DNA from: Herbaspirillum sp. GW103 | GTDB lineage: Bacteria; Pseudomonadota; Gammaproteobacteria; Burkholderiales; Burkholderiaceae_D | Assembly (NCBI RefSeq): GCF_000261365.1 | Contig: NZ_AJVC01000004.1 | Location: 682,001 to 746,000, forward strand | Length of the DNA: 64,000 nt | Direction: 5' to 3' | In this document: positions 29,685 through 39,062 of the stretch, in pieces | Layout of the letters: every line of letters begins with the position of its first letter | Position numbering within the stretch: position 1 is the stretch's first letter | The notes under the pieces: model-generated | The model's database searches: none | What the model saw: the letters and a program-made list of their open reading frames with translations, nothing else | What the model was told of the DNA's origin: nothing | Translations under genes and position numbers: made by a program

Positions 29685-30539
29685 ATGGACAGGCTCAGGC
29701 TTTACGCGCTGCTGGTGCGCGCCCACAAACCCATCGGCATCCTGCTCTTGTTGTGGCCCACCCTGATTGCCCTGTGGCTGGCGGCGGGCGGTGTGCCCGA
29801 CTGGCGCATCCTGGTGATCTACGTGCTGGGCACGGTGCTGATGCGTTCGGCCGGCTGTGCCATCAACGACTACGCCGACCGCGACTTCGATCGCCATGTG
29901 AAGCGCACCGAACAACGTCCCCTGACCTCCGGCAAGATCAAGTCGTGGGAAGCCCTGATGGTGGCCGGTGTGCTGGCGCTGCTCTCGTTCCTGCTGATCC
30001 TGCCGCTCAATGCCTTGACGCTGCAGCTGTCGGTGGCGGCGGTCATCATCGCGGGCAGCTATCCGTATTTCAAGCGCTTCTTCGCCATCCCCCAGGCCTA
30101 TCTGGGCATTGCCTTCGGCTTTGGCATTCCCATGGGCTTTGCCAGCGTGAGCGGCACGGTGCCGCTGGCAGCCTGGGGCCTGCTGGTGGCCAACATCTTC
30201 TGGGCGGTGGCCTATGACACCGAGTATGCGATGGTGGACCGCGATGACGACCTCAAGATCGGCATCAAGACCTCGGCCATCACCTTTGGCCGCTACGATG
30301 TCGCCGCGGTCATGCTGTGCTACGGGGTGGCGCTGGCACTGATCTGGGTGGTCGGCCTGCAATACGGACTGGGGCTATGGTTCTCGGCAGGGATGCTGGT
30401 GGCCTGCGGCTTTGCGGTGTATCACTACACGCTCATCCGCGAGCGCGACCGCATGCGCTGCTTCGCAGCCTTCAACAACAACAACTGGTTGGGCGCGGCC
30501 ATCTTCGCCGGTGTCGCGCTGGATTACCTGATGCACTGA
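29685..30539 (+). CDS. ubiA: 4-hydroxybenzoate octaprenyltransferase UbiA
   Basis: A 284-residue membrane prenyltransferase that attaches the polyprenyl chain to 4-hydroxybenzoate in ubiquinone synthesis. The first Asp-rich motif is [15 protein letters not shown] and the second is [16 protein letters not shown]; both bind the prenyl diphosphate-Mg complex. About eight TM helices are predicted. The start at 29685 gives the canonical [18 protein letters not shown]. The stop codon lies inside an 8-bp tandem repeat (see the repeat entry). Confidence 0.96.
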   Translation: MDRLRLYALLVRAHKPIGILLLLWPTLIALWLAAGGVPDWRILVIYVLGTVLMRSAGCAINDYADRDFDRHVKRTEQRPLTSGKIKSWEALMVAGVLALLSFLLILPLNALTLQLSVAAVIIAGSYPYFKRFFAIPQAYLGIAFGFGIPMGFASVSGTVPLAAWGLLVANIFWAVAYDTEYAMVDRDDDLKIGIKTSAITFGRYDVAAVMLCYGVALALIWVVGLQYGLGLWFSAGMLVACGFAVYHYTLIRERDRMRCFAAFNNNNWLGAAIFAGVALDYLMH

Positions 30540-30565
30540 TGCACTGATGCACTGATGCACTGATG
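30533..30565. repeat. 8-bp tandem repeat across the ubiA stop codon
   Basis: The unit TGATGCAC is repeated about four times from the last codons of ubiA into the spacer before tpm. The first TGA used by ubiA is within the array, so a change in copy number would leave the protein unchanged but alter spacing to tpm. Confidence 0.7.
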
Positions 30566-30619
30566 TCCTCACGCACGCCAGGCGGTGACACTGTCTGGCC
30601 CAACAACAAAGGAGACGAG

Positions 30620-31279
30620 ATGGAAGCGGAATTCTGGCTGGAACGCTGGCGCGACGGGCGGACACATTTTCACCAGGCGCGGGTGACGCCATTGCTGCAG
30701 AAGTACTGGCCGCAGTTGTCCCTGAGCGCGGGCAGCACGGTGCTGGTTCCCCTGTGCGGCAAATCGCTGGACATGCTGTGGCTGGCCGAACAGGGTCACC
30801 GTGTACTGGGCGTGGAACTGTCGGAACTGGCCATCACGCAATTCTTCAGCGAGCACCAGCTGACGCCGGTGGTGCATGAAAGCGGGCAAGGCCGACACTA
30901 CGTGGCGGGCCAGATCGAACTGATCTGCGGCGACATCTTCGCGCTGGAAGACGCCACGCTGGCCGCCTGTGCCGGCGCCTACGACCGGGCGGCCCTGATC
31001 GCCCTGCCGCCGGAGATGCGTGCGCGCTACGTCGCGCAGATCTATGGACGCCTGCCGGCGCAGGCACGCAGCCTGTTGATCACGCTCGAATACGACCAGC
31101 AGAAGATGGACGGCCCGCCATTCTCGGTGAGCCAGGAAGAAGTCACCACCCTGTACGCCCCGCACAGCGCGGTCGAGGCAATTGACCGGCGCGACATCCT
31201 GGAGAAGGAACCCAGGTTCCTGGAGCGCGGCCTGCAGGCGCTGGAGACGGTGGTTTATCGCCTGCAACGCCAGCGCTGA
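30620..31279 (+). CDS. tpm: thiopurine S-methyltransferase
   Basis: A 219-residue SAM-dependent methyltransferase of the TPMT family, which in bacteria also methylates selenium and tellurium compounds. It shows the N-terminus [15 protein letters not shown], the SAM loop [20 protein letters not shown] and the [12 protein letters not shown] segment. AAAGGAG stands six bases before the ATG at 30620. It follows ubiA by 80 bp and could share its transcript. Confidence 0.95.
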   Translation: MEAEFWLERWRDGRTHFHQARVTPLLQKYWPQLSLSAGSTVLVPLCGKSLDMLWLAEQGHRVLGVELSELAITQFFSEHQLTPVVHESGQGRHYVAGQIELICGDIFALEDATLAACAGAYDRAALIALPPEMRARYVAQIYGRLPAQARSLLITLEYDQQKMDGPPFSVSQEEVTTLYAPHSAVEAIDRRDILEKEPRFLERGLQALETVVYRLQRQR

Positions 31280-31291
31280 GGCCCTTTTCGC

Positions 31292-31519
31292 TCACACCTC
31301 AGCCGTGGTCCGCACCACCGTCACCCGGCTGATGAAGAATTCCCCGTCCACCACCACGCGAAACGGCACCCCGGCCACATTGAAGCCAGGGCCGCCCTCG
31401 TCGTCCCAGACCTGGGCTACGGCATCGAAGTCGCGCGGGGTCATCTGCAGCATCTGTGCGCTGATGACGAAGGTGGCGCCGGTCTTCTGCCGGCGCACGA
31501 TGTCTTCCAGTTTGGCCAT
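31292..31519 (-). CDS. small conserved hypothetical protein
   Basis: A 75-residue protein beginning MAKLEDIVRRQKTGATFVIS and ending in a beta-rich stretch (FRVVVDGEFFISRVTVVRTT). No domain is recognised. The ATG at 31519 follows AGGA at a good distance. It is convergent with tpm and lies 51 bp after the NlpD-like gene on the same strand, so it may be the last gene of the yggS-proC set. Confidence 0.65.
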   Translation of the reverse strand: MAKLEDIVRRQKTGATFVISAQMLQMTPRDFDAVAQVWDDEGGPGFNVAGVPFRVVVDGEFFISRVTVVRTTAEV

Positions 31520-31570
31520 GTGGATTCCTGATTCTGTCCTGCGTTGCGGCGCCAAGCGCCGGCGCCGGTC

Positions 31571-32332
31571 TCAGCGCGCCGGCAGCAGCGCCATCACGTT
31601 GACCGGCTTGCCGTTGCGGCGGATTTCAAAATACAGTTTGACCTTGTTGGTGTCGCTGTTGCCCATGGTGGCGATCTGCTGGCCACGCGTGACCATCTGG
31701 CCTTCCTTGACCGTGATCGTCGCATTGTGCGCATACACCGACAGCAGCTGCGGTGTGTGCTTGATGATCACCATGTTGCCGTAGCCGCGAATGCCGTGAC
31801 CGGCATAGGTGACCTTGCCGGCCGCCGCCGCCACCACCGGCTGCCCCTGGCTGCCGACGATGTCAATGCCCTTCTTGTAGCTGTCGGCACTGGGCGCGGA
31901 CTTGCCCTGGGTGGGCCACATCCAGTCCAGTCGGGCATCGGCCGGGGCCGGTGCATCGTCCTCCTCATGCGACTTTGACGATGGTTTGGCCGCCGGCCTG
32001 CCGGTACTCTTGCGCGAGGCGCTGGCGGCGCCAGGCGAGGATGCCGTCGGCCGCGGCGTCTGCCCGGCACCGGTGCGGGCAACCACGCCGACCGGCGGAC
32101 GCACCAGCAGGCGCTGGCCGACATCCAGATCATCGGGATTGCGCAGGCGATTCCAGGCCCGCAGGTTGGCCGGACTCTGGTCGAAGTCGCGACCGATGCT
32201 GTAGAGCGTGTCACCTCGCCTGACCGTGTAATAGCCATCGCTGTCGGCCGTGGAGGCGCAGCCGGAGAGCAGCAGGGTCGAGACCAGCGGCAAGGCCGCC
32301 AGCGCACCGAGGAAGCGGTAAGCCTGTCCCAT
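31571..32332 (-). CDS. NlpD-like lipoprotein (LysM plus degenerate LytM/M23 domain)
   Basis: This 253-residue protein has a lipoprotein signal (lipobox LLLSGC near residues 21-25), a LysM peptidoglycan-binding motif at about 34-78 (YYTVRRGDTLYSIGRDF) and a C-terminal LytM/M23 domain at about 145-250. The zinc ligands are lost: KKGID replaces HxGxD and LYFEIR replaces LHFEIR. As in EnvC and NlpD, it is therefore more likely an activator of cell-wall amidases during division than a protease. A Pro/Ser/Ala linker joins the domains. Its ATG overlaps the proC stop (TGATG). NlpD usually neighbours surE-pcm-rpoS, so this may be a paralogue. Confidence 0.9.
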   Translation of the reverse strand: MGQAYRFLGALAALPLVSTLLLSGCASTADSDGYYTVRRGDTLYSIGRDFDQSPANLRAWNRLRNPDDLDVGQRLLVRPPVGVVARTGAGQTPRPTASSPGAASASRKSTGRPAAKPSSKSHEEDDAPAPADARLDWMWPTQGKSAPSADSYKKGIDIVGSQGQPVVAAAAGKVTYAGHGIRGYGNMVIIKHTPQLLSVYAHNATITVKEGQMVTRGQQIATMGNSDTNKVKLYFEIRRNGKPVNVMALLPAR

Positions 32333-33144
32333 CAGGCCTTGCCGAATTCGTCGCCCAGCTCCTTGCTGCGGTGGGCGGCGGCTTGCAGGGCATCGACGAT
32401 GGCCGCCTTCACGCCCGCTTGCTCCAGGCTGGTCAATGCAGCATAGGTGGTACCGCCCTTGGAAGTGACGCGCTCGCGCAGCGTGGCCACCGATTCATCG
32501 GAACGGCGCGCCAGTTCGGTAGCGCCGGCAAAGGTGGCCTTGGCCAGTTGCAGGCCGTCTTGCGCGGACAGGCCCAGCTGGGCGGCGGCCTGCTCCATCG
32601 CTTCGAGGAAATAGAACACGTAGGCCGGACCACTGCCCGACACGGCTGTCACCGCATCGAGCTTTTCTTCGCTGTCGAGCCACAGGGTTTCGCCCACGGC
32701 CTTGAGGATGGAATCGGCCTGCGCGCGCTGCAGGGTCGAGACCTGCGCATGCGGCACCACGCCGGAAATGCCACGGCCGATCAGGGCCGGAGTGTTGGGC
32801 ATGGCGCGCACGATGGCCTGATGACCATCCAGCCAGCGCGACAGGTCCACCATGCGGATGCCCGCGGCAATCGAGACGATCAGCTGGGCAGCGATGAAGG
32901 GCTTGAGACTGGCCACCACCTCGCGCATCTGCTGCGGCTTGACCGCCAGCACCACCACATCCGCATGGGCGATGCTGCCATCGATGGACTGCGCGGTGCT
33001 CACGCCAAACTTGTCCTTGAGCGCCTGCAGCGCATCGGCATTGAGGTCGACCACGTGGATGTCTTCTGCTGCGGCGACCTTGCCGGCCAGTCCGCCGATC
33101 AAGGCCGCTGCCATGTTGCCGCCGCCGATAAACGCAATCTTCAC
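32332..33144 (-). CDS. proC: pyrroline-5-carboxylate reductase
   Basis: A 270-residue NAD(P)H-dependent enzyme for the last step of proline synthesis. The Rossmann motif is FIGGGNMAAALIGGL at the N-terminus, and the C-terminal signature is TSKGGTTYAALTSLEQAGVK. AVSGSGPAYVFYFLEAM lies at the dimer interface. It is downstream of yggS, a widely conserved pairing, and coupled to the NlpD-like gene by a TGATG overlap. Confidence 0.97.
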   Translation of the reverse strand: MKIAFIGGGNMAAALIGGLAGKVAAAEDIHVVDLNADALQALKDKFGVSTAQSIDGSIAHADVVVLAVKPQQMREVVASLKPFIAAQLIVSIAAGIRMVDLSRWLDGHQAIVRAMPNTPALIGRGISGVVPHAQVSTLQRAQADSILKAVGETLWLDSEEKLDAVTAVSGSGPAYVFYFLEAMEQAAAQLGLSAQDGLQLAKATFAGATELARRSDESVATLRERVTSKGGTTYAALTSLEQAGVKAAIVDALQAAAHRSKELGDEFGKA

Positions 33145-33207
33145 TTCTGCTCCTTGTGTCTTGTGTGAGGCTGATGATGGTGGGTTGAAAACTTCATACG
33201 GGCTGTT

Positions 33208-33909
33208 TCACCCGTAATGCCGCGCCCCGAAAATGGCGCTGCCGATGCGCACGATGGTGGCCCCTTCGGCCACTGCCGCGGCCAGATCGGCCGACATGCC
33301 CATGGACAGAGTATCGAGCGCCAGTCCGCTGGTGCGCAATTGTTCATAGAGCCCCCGAACCGCAGCAAAGGCGGCGCGCTGTTGCTTCATATCGTCGCTG
33401 GGGGCCGGTATCGCCATCAGCCCGCGCAGACGCAAACGAGGCAGTTGCGCCACCTGGGCCGCGACCTCGGGCAACTCCTGCGGACTCAGGCCGCTCTTGC
33501 TCTGTTCGGCACTGATGTTGACCTGCAGACAAATATCCAGCGGTGCCAGTTCCGCCGGTCGCTGCTCGGACAGGCGCTGCGCGATCTTGAGCCGGTCCAC
33601 CGAATGCACCCAATCGAAGTGCTCGGCGATGGGCCGGGTCTTGTTGCTCTGAATGGGACCGATGAAATGCCAGGCCAGCGGCGTATCCGGTACCAGAGTC
33701 GGCAGCGCGGCGATCTTGTCGAGCGCTTCCTGCAGATAATTCTCACCGAAGGCACGCTGGCCGGCCGCGACGGCTTCGGCCACCGCCTCCGGACCAAAGG
33801 TCTTGGAGACCGCCAGCAGCTGGACCGAGGAGGGTGAGCGCCCGGCCTGGCTGGCCGCCTGGGCGATCTGTTGTTGCACGTGTTGCAAGTGTTGAGCGAT
33901 TGACGACAT
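33208..33909 (-). CDS. yggS: YggS-family PLP homeostasis protein
   Basis: A 233-residue single-domain PLP-binding TIM barrel (PLPBP/YggS family), non-catalytic and involved in pyridoxal phosphate homeostasis. The PLP lysine is in LLAVSKTF. Family blocks FGENYLQEALDKI, HFIGPIQSNKTRPIAEHF and LSMGMSADLAAAVAEGAT are all present. The start at 33909 gives the usual N-terminus; the open frame continues to 33996 but runs into pilT. It is divergent from pilT with a 73-bp gap. Confidence 0.95.
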   Translation of the reverse strand: MSSIAQHLQHVQQQIAQAASQAGRSPSSVQLLAVSKTFGPEAVAEAVAAGQRAFGENYLQEALDKIAALPTLVPDTPLAWHFIGPIQSNKTRPIAEHFDWVHSVDRLKIAQRLSEQRPAELAPLDICLQVNISAEQSKSGLSPQELPEVAAQVAQLPRLRLRGLMAIPAPSDDMKQQRAAFAAVRGLYEQLRTSGLALDTLSMGMSADLAAAVAEGATIVRIGSAIFGARHYG

Positions 33910-33982
33910 AATCCGGGAGCCGGAAGGGGCGAGCCTGCAGGGAGATAACGATATTGTTGGTCCAACCTTGCCGGGATTATAA

Positions 33983-35011
33983 ATGGACATTGCCACCCTA
34001 CTGGCATTTGCCGTCAGGAATCAAGCTTCCGATCTGCATCTTTGTGCCGGGCTGGCCCCTCTGCTGCGGGTCCATGGGGCGATTCGGCGCATCAATCTGC
34101 AACCGCTGGACGGCCCGCAACTGACGCAGGCCCTGCTGGCGGTGATGCCGGCGTCGCTGCAAGCGCAGTATCGCGCCGGTGCCGATTGCGATTTCGCGCT
34201 GACGCTGGCCGGACTGGGCCGCTTTCGCGTTCACGCCTTCCGGCAGCAACGCGGTCCGGCGGCGGCCATTCGTCCGCTGGGCCAACAGCCGCCCGCACTG
34301 GCCGAGCTGGATGCACCGGCCTGCTGCGCCGACCTGGCCGGGCGTGCGCACGGCCTGGTGCTGGTGAGCGGACCGACCGGATCGGGCAAGAGCAGCACCC
34401 TGGCGGCCATGGTCCGGCTCATCAATGAGACGCGCCCGGTCCATATCCTCACTCTCGAAGATCCCATCGAATTCCTGCATGCGCCGTGCCGCGCGCTGGT
34501 GACCCAGCGCGAAATCGGTACCCATGTCCCCAGCTTTGCGCAGGCCCTGCGCGCGGCCTTGCGCGAGGATCCGGATGTCCTGCTGGTGGGCGAACTGCGT
34601 GATACGCCCACCATCCGCCTGGCGCTGAGTGCGGCCGAAACCGGTCATCTGGTCCTGGCCACGCTGCATGCCGCCTCCGCCGCCCGCGCGGTCGACCGTA
34701 TCATCGATGCTTTCCCCGAAGGTGAAAAGGACACCGCTCGCGGCCTGCTGGCCGAGGCATTGCAGGCAGTGATCGCCCAGATCCTGCTGCCGGACATCAC
34801 CGGCGCTGCGCGGGTGGCGGCCCATGAGGTGCTGGTGGCCACGGCGGCGGTGCGCAATCTGATCCGCGAAGGACGCAGCGCGCAACTGCTCTCGGCCATG
34901 CAGGCCGGTGCCGCGCAGGGCATGCAGACGCTGCAGGCCAGCCTGGCCCTGCTGCTGCAACAGGGCCGCATCAGCGCGGCAACGGCGCGGGAACAGGGCC
35001 TGTCGGCCTGA
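33983..35011 (+). CDS. pilT: type IV pilus retraction ATPase PilT
   Basis: A 342-residue secretion-family AAA ATPase that powers pilus retraction. It carries the N-terminal DIATLLAFAVRNQASDLHLC, the Walker A GPTGSGKSST, the Asp box (ILTLEDPIEF), the Walker B region PDVLLVGELRD and the His box (LATLHAASAARAVDR). The C-terminal AIRNLIRE-type element appears as AVRNLIREG. pilU, which often follows, is absent; glutathione peroxidase comes next. Confidence 0.93.
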   Translation: MDIATLLAFAVRNQASDLHLCAGLAPLLRVHGAIRRINLQPLDGPQLTQALLAVMPASLQAQYRAGADCDFALTLAGLGRFRVHAFRQQRGPAAAIRPLGQQPPALAELDAPACCADLAGRAHGLVLVSGPTGSGKSSTLAAMVRLINETRPVHILTLEDPIEFLHAPCRALVTQREIGTHVPSFAQALRAALREDPDVLLVGELRDTPTIRLALSAAETGHLVLATLHAASAARAVDRIIDAFPEGEKDTARGLLAEALQAVIAQILLPDITGAARVAAHEVLVATAAVRNLIREGRSAQLLSAMQAGAAQGMQTLQASLALLLQQGRISAATAREQGLSA

Positions 35012-35094
35012 GCCCGCCCGGACGCTCACAAGCAGGCGCGGGCGCTGCGGTTTAGAATGGCGGCCACAACGATGCTAGCCCCGAGGAACAGTCC

Positions 35095-35580
35095 ATGACC
35101 ACTCTCTACGATTTCCAGCCCAAGCTGGCCGACCAGACGCCCTTTTCCCTGGAACAGCTGCGCGGCAAGGTGCTGCTCATCGTCAATACCGCCAGCAAAT
35201 GCGGCTTCACCCCGCAATACAACGGCCTGGAAGCCATCCACCGTCAGTTCCACCCACGCGGACTGGAAGTGATGGCCTTCCCCTGCAACCAGTTCGGCGC
35301 GCAGGAGCCCGGCAATGCCGAGGAAATCGGCGCCTTCTGCGAAAAGAATTACGGTGTGAGCTTTCCCCTGTTTGCCAAGATCGATGTCAATGGCGAACAG
35401 GCCGATCCGCTGTACCAGTACCTGAAGAAGGAAGCCCCGGGTCTCTTGGGCAGCAAGGCCATCAAGTGGAATTTCACCAAGTTCCTGGTACGCCGCGATG
35501 GCAGCGTCTTCAAGCGCTACGCGCCGCAGACCCGTCCCGAGGAAATGATTTCCGATATCGAAACACTGTTGGCCGAATAA
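35095..35580 (+). CDS. glutathione peroxidase
   Basis: A 161-residue thiol peroxidase of the GPx/BtuE family. The catalytic cysteine is C36 (TASKCGFTPQY). The active-site partners lie in FPCNQFGAQE and WNFTKFL. Bacterial members usually accept thioredoxin. It follows pilT by 83 bp and has AGGAACAG upstream of the ATG. Confidence 0.95.
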   Translation: MTTLYDFQPKLADQTPFSLEQLRGKVLLIVNTASKCGFTPQYNGLEAIHRQFHPRGLEVMAFPCNQFGAQEPGNAEEIGAFCEKNYGVSFPLFAKIDVNGEQADPLYQYLKKEAPGLLGSKAIKWNFTKFLVRRDGSVFKRYAPQTRPEEMISDIETLLAE

Positions 35581-35593
35581 GTCCGTCCGCCTT

Positions 35594-36490
35594 TCAGGGC
35601 AGCGCGCGGATGATCTGGTAGGCCGCGTCGTGCACCGGCACGAAATGCGTGGCGCGCAGGCTGTCCAGGGTCAGCTTCACGCGCAGCGCGTTCTTGTCCA
35701 GGAACACCTCGCGGATCTTCTTGCGGATATCGGCGCACAGCTGGCCGCGATAGACGAAGGGATCGAAGGGAATCGCCCCCGAGCGCCACAGCACGCGCAC
35801 ATCGCTTTTTCTGAGCTGGCCGTCGCTGATCATGCGCGAGAGATTGGTGCTGGCCACAAAGGCCGCATCGGCATTGTGGTTCAACACGGCCATGACGGAT
35901 CGCTCATGATTGCCGGAATAGCCGATGCGCGAGAAATAGCGTTCGAACTGCAGCTTGTACTGGCGCGCAAACAGATGGCGCGGGATCAGCGCGCCCGAGG
36001 TACTGTCCGGATCGGCCAGCGCCAGTACCCGGCCCTTGAGCGAGGCCACGCTGTCATAGGGCCCCTGCTGGCGCGTGATGAGCAGCGAGTAATACACCGA
36101 TGACACCCCGCCCTGCGCAGCGAAATTGGGCTCCACCTGCTCCATCGAGGCAAAGGGCGTGATCTGCGGATCGCCCTTGTGTGCCGTCACGTAGGAGGCC
36201 GGCCCCAGCCGCGCCACATCGACGGCACCGGCGATGAGTCCCTCGATGACACCGCCGTAGGAAGTGGGGATGATCACGTCCACCGGCATCTTCAGGCGTT
36301 CGCGCAATTCGTCCACCAGCGGACTGAGCGCCGTCTGCTGGTCGAGATCGCGGCCCTGCGGCACGAAGGAGAAGCGCAGCCGCTGCGGCCGTTCGCAGGC
36401 CGCGCGAGCGCCGGCCAGGACCGGTGCCGCGGGCAGCAGCATGCAGGCCGCACCTGCGGCCAGCACCAGGGTGGCGAAGTGGGTCTTCAT
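35594..36490 (-). CDS. PhnD-like periplasmic binding protein
   Basis: A 298-residue phosphate/phosphite/phosphonate-type solute-binding protein with a signal peptide (MKTHFATLVLAAGAACMLLP, then AAPVLAGARA). Family blocks are FSFVPQGRDLDQQTALSPLV and the VIIPTSYGGVIEGL segment; the binding loop is GALIPRHLF. There is no ABC permease or ATPase nearby. Its ATG overlaps the stop of the GGDEF-EAL gene (ATGA), so the two are made together. A role as the periplasmic ligand sensor for that enzyme is more likely than transport. Confidence 0.9.
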   Translation of the reverse strand: MKTHFATLVLAAGAACMLLPAAPVLAGARAACERPQRLRFSFVPQGRDLDQQTALSPLVDELRERLKMPVDVIIPTSYGGVIEGLIAGAVDVARLGPASYVTAHKGDPQITPFASMEQVEPNFAAQGGVSSVYYSLLITRQQGPYDSVASLKGRVLALADPDSTSGALIPRHLFARQYKLQFERYFSRIGYSGNHERSVMAVLNHNADAAFVASTNLSRMISDGQLRKSDVRVLWRSGAIPFDPFVYRGQLCADIRKKIREVFLDKNALRVKLTLDSLRATHFVPVHDAAYQIIRALP

Positions 36491-38847
36491 GCGATATCGA
36501 ACCTGCCTTTCTGCAAGAGCGGCACCAGTTGCGCGGCCGCGACCGGACGCTGCAGATAGAAGCCCTGCACTTCGTCGCAGCCCATCAGTTTGAGGTGCAT
36601 CAGTTGCTCGCGCGTCTCCACGCCCTCGGCCACCACCTTCAGTCCGAGATTGCGCGCCAGCGAGACGGTGGAAGCGACGATCATGCCGTCGCTGTTGTCG
36701 TTGCGGATGTCACGCACGAAGGAGCGATCGATCTTCAGCGCCACCACCGGCAGCGCCTTGATATGACTGAGACTGGAATAGCCCGTGCCATAGTCATCCA
36801 GATAGATGCGCAAGCCTTCGTCGCGCAGCTTTTCCAGGGTCTGGCGCGCCTGCTCCAGGTCGGCAATGAAACAGCTTTCGGTGACCTCGATCTCCAGCCA
36901 CTGCGCACTGAGCTGGTGGCGCTGCAAGGCTTCGCGCACGGTCGCAATGAGGCGTTCGTCATTGAGCTGCTTGGCCGACACGTTGATGGCCACCGGCACC
37001 AGGGGCAGGCCATCGGCGCGCCATTGCGCCAGCTGGCGGCATACGGCTTCGATGATCCAGTGGCCCAGCGGTTGCACCAGGTCATGGGTCTCGGCCAGGC
37101 CGATGAATTCGCCCGGATAGATCAGACCGTGCTCGGGATGCTGCCAGCGGATCAGGGCTTCCATGCCGACCACGCGATAGTCCTGCAACTCGACCTTGGG
37201 TTGATAGTGCAGGCAGAATTCGTTTTCCTTGAGCGCCTGGCGAAAGCGCCCCAGCAACTCCAGCCCGCGCACCGCAATCGCATTGAGCGAGGCATCGTAG
37301 AAGCGGTACAGGCCGCTGCCGGCGTTCTTGGCGCTGTACATGGCCGAATCGGCGTTGGTCATCAGGGTGGCGATGTTCTGGCCATCGCGAGGGTAGAGGG
37401 CGATACCGATGCTGGGCGTGGTTTCCACATCGCAGCCCAGCAGATCGGGATAGGGAGCGCGCAGGGTTTCAACCAGCTTGTCGGCGATCTCGGCGACGAC
37501 TTCCTCGCTGCGGATTTCCGAGACCAGTACCACGAATTCATCCCCGCCCAGGCGCGCCACCAGGTCGTATTCGCGCACGGCTGCGCGCAGCCGACGCGCC
37601 ACTTCCTGCAGCAGCGCATCGCCCACGGCATGACCGAGGGTATCGTTGATGAGCTTGAACTTGTCCAGGTCGAGAAAGAACAGCGCATACAGGTTGCGGC
37701 TGCGACGCGCCCGCGAAAGTTCGGTGGCGGCCAGTTCGTAGAACAGCATGCGATTGGGAATGCCGGTCAGGTAGTCATGCGAGGCCAACTGGTAGGCGCG
37801 ACTCTTTTCCTCTTCAAGCTGCTGGATCAGGCCGCTCTTCTCCCGTTCGGAATAGCGCAGTTGCTCGTAGAGGAAGCGGCGCCGGTGGGCCATGCCGATC
37901 AGACCGCCCGAGAGGACCAGCACCAGCATGGAAATCAGGATGGCCTGCAAGACATACTGCCGGTGCGCCGGCCACAGCTTGCCCAGCAGCACCTGCTGGT
38001 CGCGGCTGACCACCACCGCCAGAGGATAATGCGCCAGCCGCCGCTGCACGCCGACATGCTGGGCGACATCGCCCGGACGTAGTGCATGGATGAGTCCGTC
38101 ACCCTTGCCGGTCAGCAGGAAGGTGGCGTATTCCTGGCCGGCGTAATCGGAGCCGCCCGAGAGGATGCCACCGGCCAGCTCGGCCAGCTGCAGCCCGGCG
38201 GTGTTGATGATCTCGATGCGGCTGGAGCCGTCCACGCTGACTTCTTCGTAGGTCTTGAGGAAATAACCGAGATCGAGAATGGCCGCGAAGAAGCCCTGTA
38301 GCCTGCCCTTGCCGTCCTGCAAGGGGATGAGCAGCGGCACGCGCCAGCTGTAGCCATCGCGGTTCAGGGGCGGCGTGATGATCATCTGACCGTGTTCGCC
38401 GGTGCTGGTGAGCGTGCTCATGAATCCGGCATTGATGAGACGACTCAGTTCTGGCTCGCTCTTCTGTCGTGCCGAGGAATAGACCAGCCGTCCGCGCGCA
38501 TCGAACATGGCCACGCGCAGATAGGCCGAATCGCCATTGAAGAGGGGATTGAAATAGGCCGACGAGGATTGCTCGCCATTGAGCATGGACTGCCCGATGC
38601 GCGAATACAGCAGGGTCTTGCCCAGTACCTCATCCAGATTGGCCGAGACGATGGCAGCCACGTTGCGGCTGTCGGCGATGGACGCGGCGATGGCCAGCTG
38701 CTTTTCGTTCTCGATGCGGATGAGGGTGAAGTACCACAGCAGCGACAGCGCCCCGGCAGCGAGCAGCACCATTCCCGCCGACACGCCCCTGCCCGCGAGC
38801 AGTCTGGTCAGCAGCCCTTGCGGCTCGAACGATAACGGCTTACGCAA
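36487..38847 (-). CDS. GGDEF-EAL c-di-GMP enzyme with periplasmic sensor
   Basis: A 786-residue dual-domain protein with TM helix 1 at residues 24-42, a periplasmic sensor at 45-297, TM helix 2 at 300-319, GGDEF at about 350-515 and EAL at 530-780. Both active sites look intact: G434-F438 is GGDEF with an REYD inhibitory site at 425-428. The EAL motif starts at E563, with IEVTES, DDYGTGYSS, LKIDRSF and VAEGVE all present. It could therefore make or break c-di-GMP depending on signal. It is translated immediately before the PhnD-like binding protein. Confidence 0.94.
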   Translation of the reverse strand: MRKPLSFEPQGLLTRLLAGRGVSAGMVLLAAGALSLLWYFTLIRIENEKQLAIAASIADSRNVAAIVSANLDEVLGKTLLYSRIGQSMLNGEQSSSAYFNPLFNGDSAYLRVAMFDARGRLVYSSARQKSEPELSRLINAGFMSTLTSTGEHGQMIITPPLNRDGYSWRVPLLIPLQDGKGRLQGFFAAILDLGYFLKTYEEVSVDGSSRIEIINTAGLQLAELAGGILSGGSDYAGQEYATFLLTGKGDGLIHALRPGDVAQHVGVQRRLAHYPLAVVVSRDQQVLLGKLWPAHRQYVLQAILISMLVLVLSGGLIGMAHRRRFLYEQLRYSEREKSGLIQQLEEEKSRAYQLASHDYLTGIPNRMLFYELAATELSRARRSRNLYALFFLDLDKFKLINDTLGHAVGDALLQEVARRLRAAVREYDLVARLGGDEFVVLVSEIRSEEVVAEIADKLVETLRAPYPDLLGCDVETTPSIGIALYPRDGQNIATLMTNADSAMYSAKNAGSGLYRFYDASLNAIAVRGLELLGRFRQALKENEFCLHYQPKVELQDYRVVGMEALIRWQHPEHGLIYPGEFIGLAETHDLVQPLGHWIIEAVCRQLAQWRADGLPLVPVAINVSAKQLNDERLIATVREALQRHQLSAQWLEIEVTESCFIADLEQARQTLEKLRDEGLRIYLDDYGTGYSSLSHIKALPVVALKIDRSFVRDIRNDNSDGMIVASTVSLARNLGLKVVAEGVETREQLMHLKLMGCDEVQGFYLQRPVAAAQLVPLLQKGRFDIA

Positions 38848-39062
38848 TCCCCACTCGCTTGATTGTGGCGCCTTGAGTGACGCCTTCGCTTGTCCCTTTA
38901 TGATCCGGCGAGGGTAACGGGCATTTATTTCAAGTGAATGACAAGCGCGCGAGCATTAAGAGAAATTTAATGCTGGCCAGCGCGCCGCGGGGAGCGCACT
39001 GACCTGGGCCCTTTCTGGACAGAACGCATCTCACGCCTATTGATGAAATGGGTTCTAGCATT

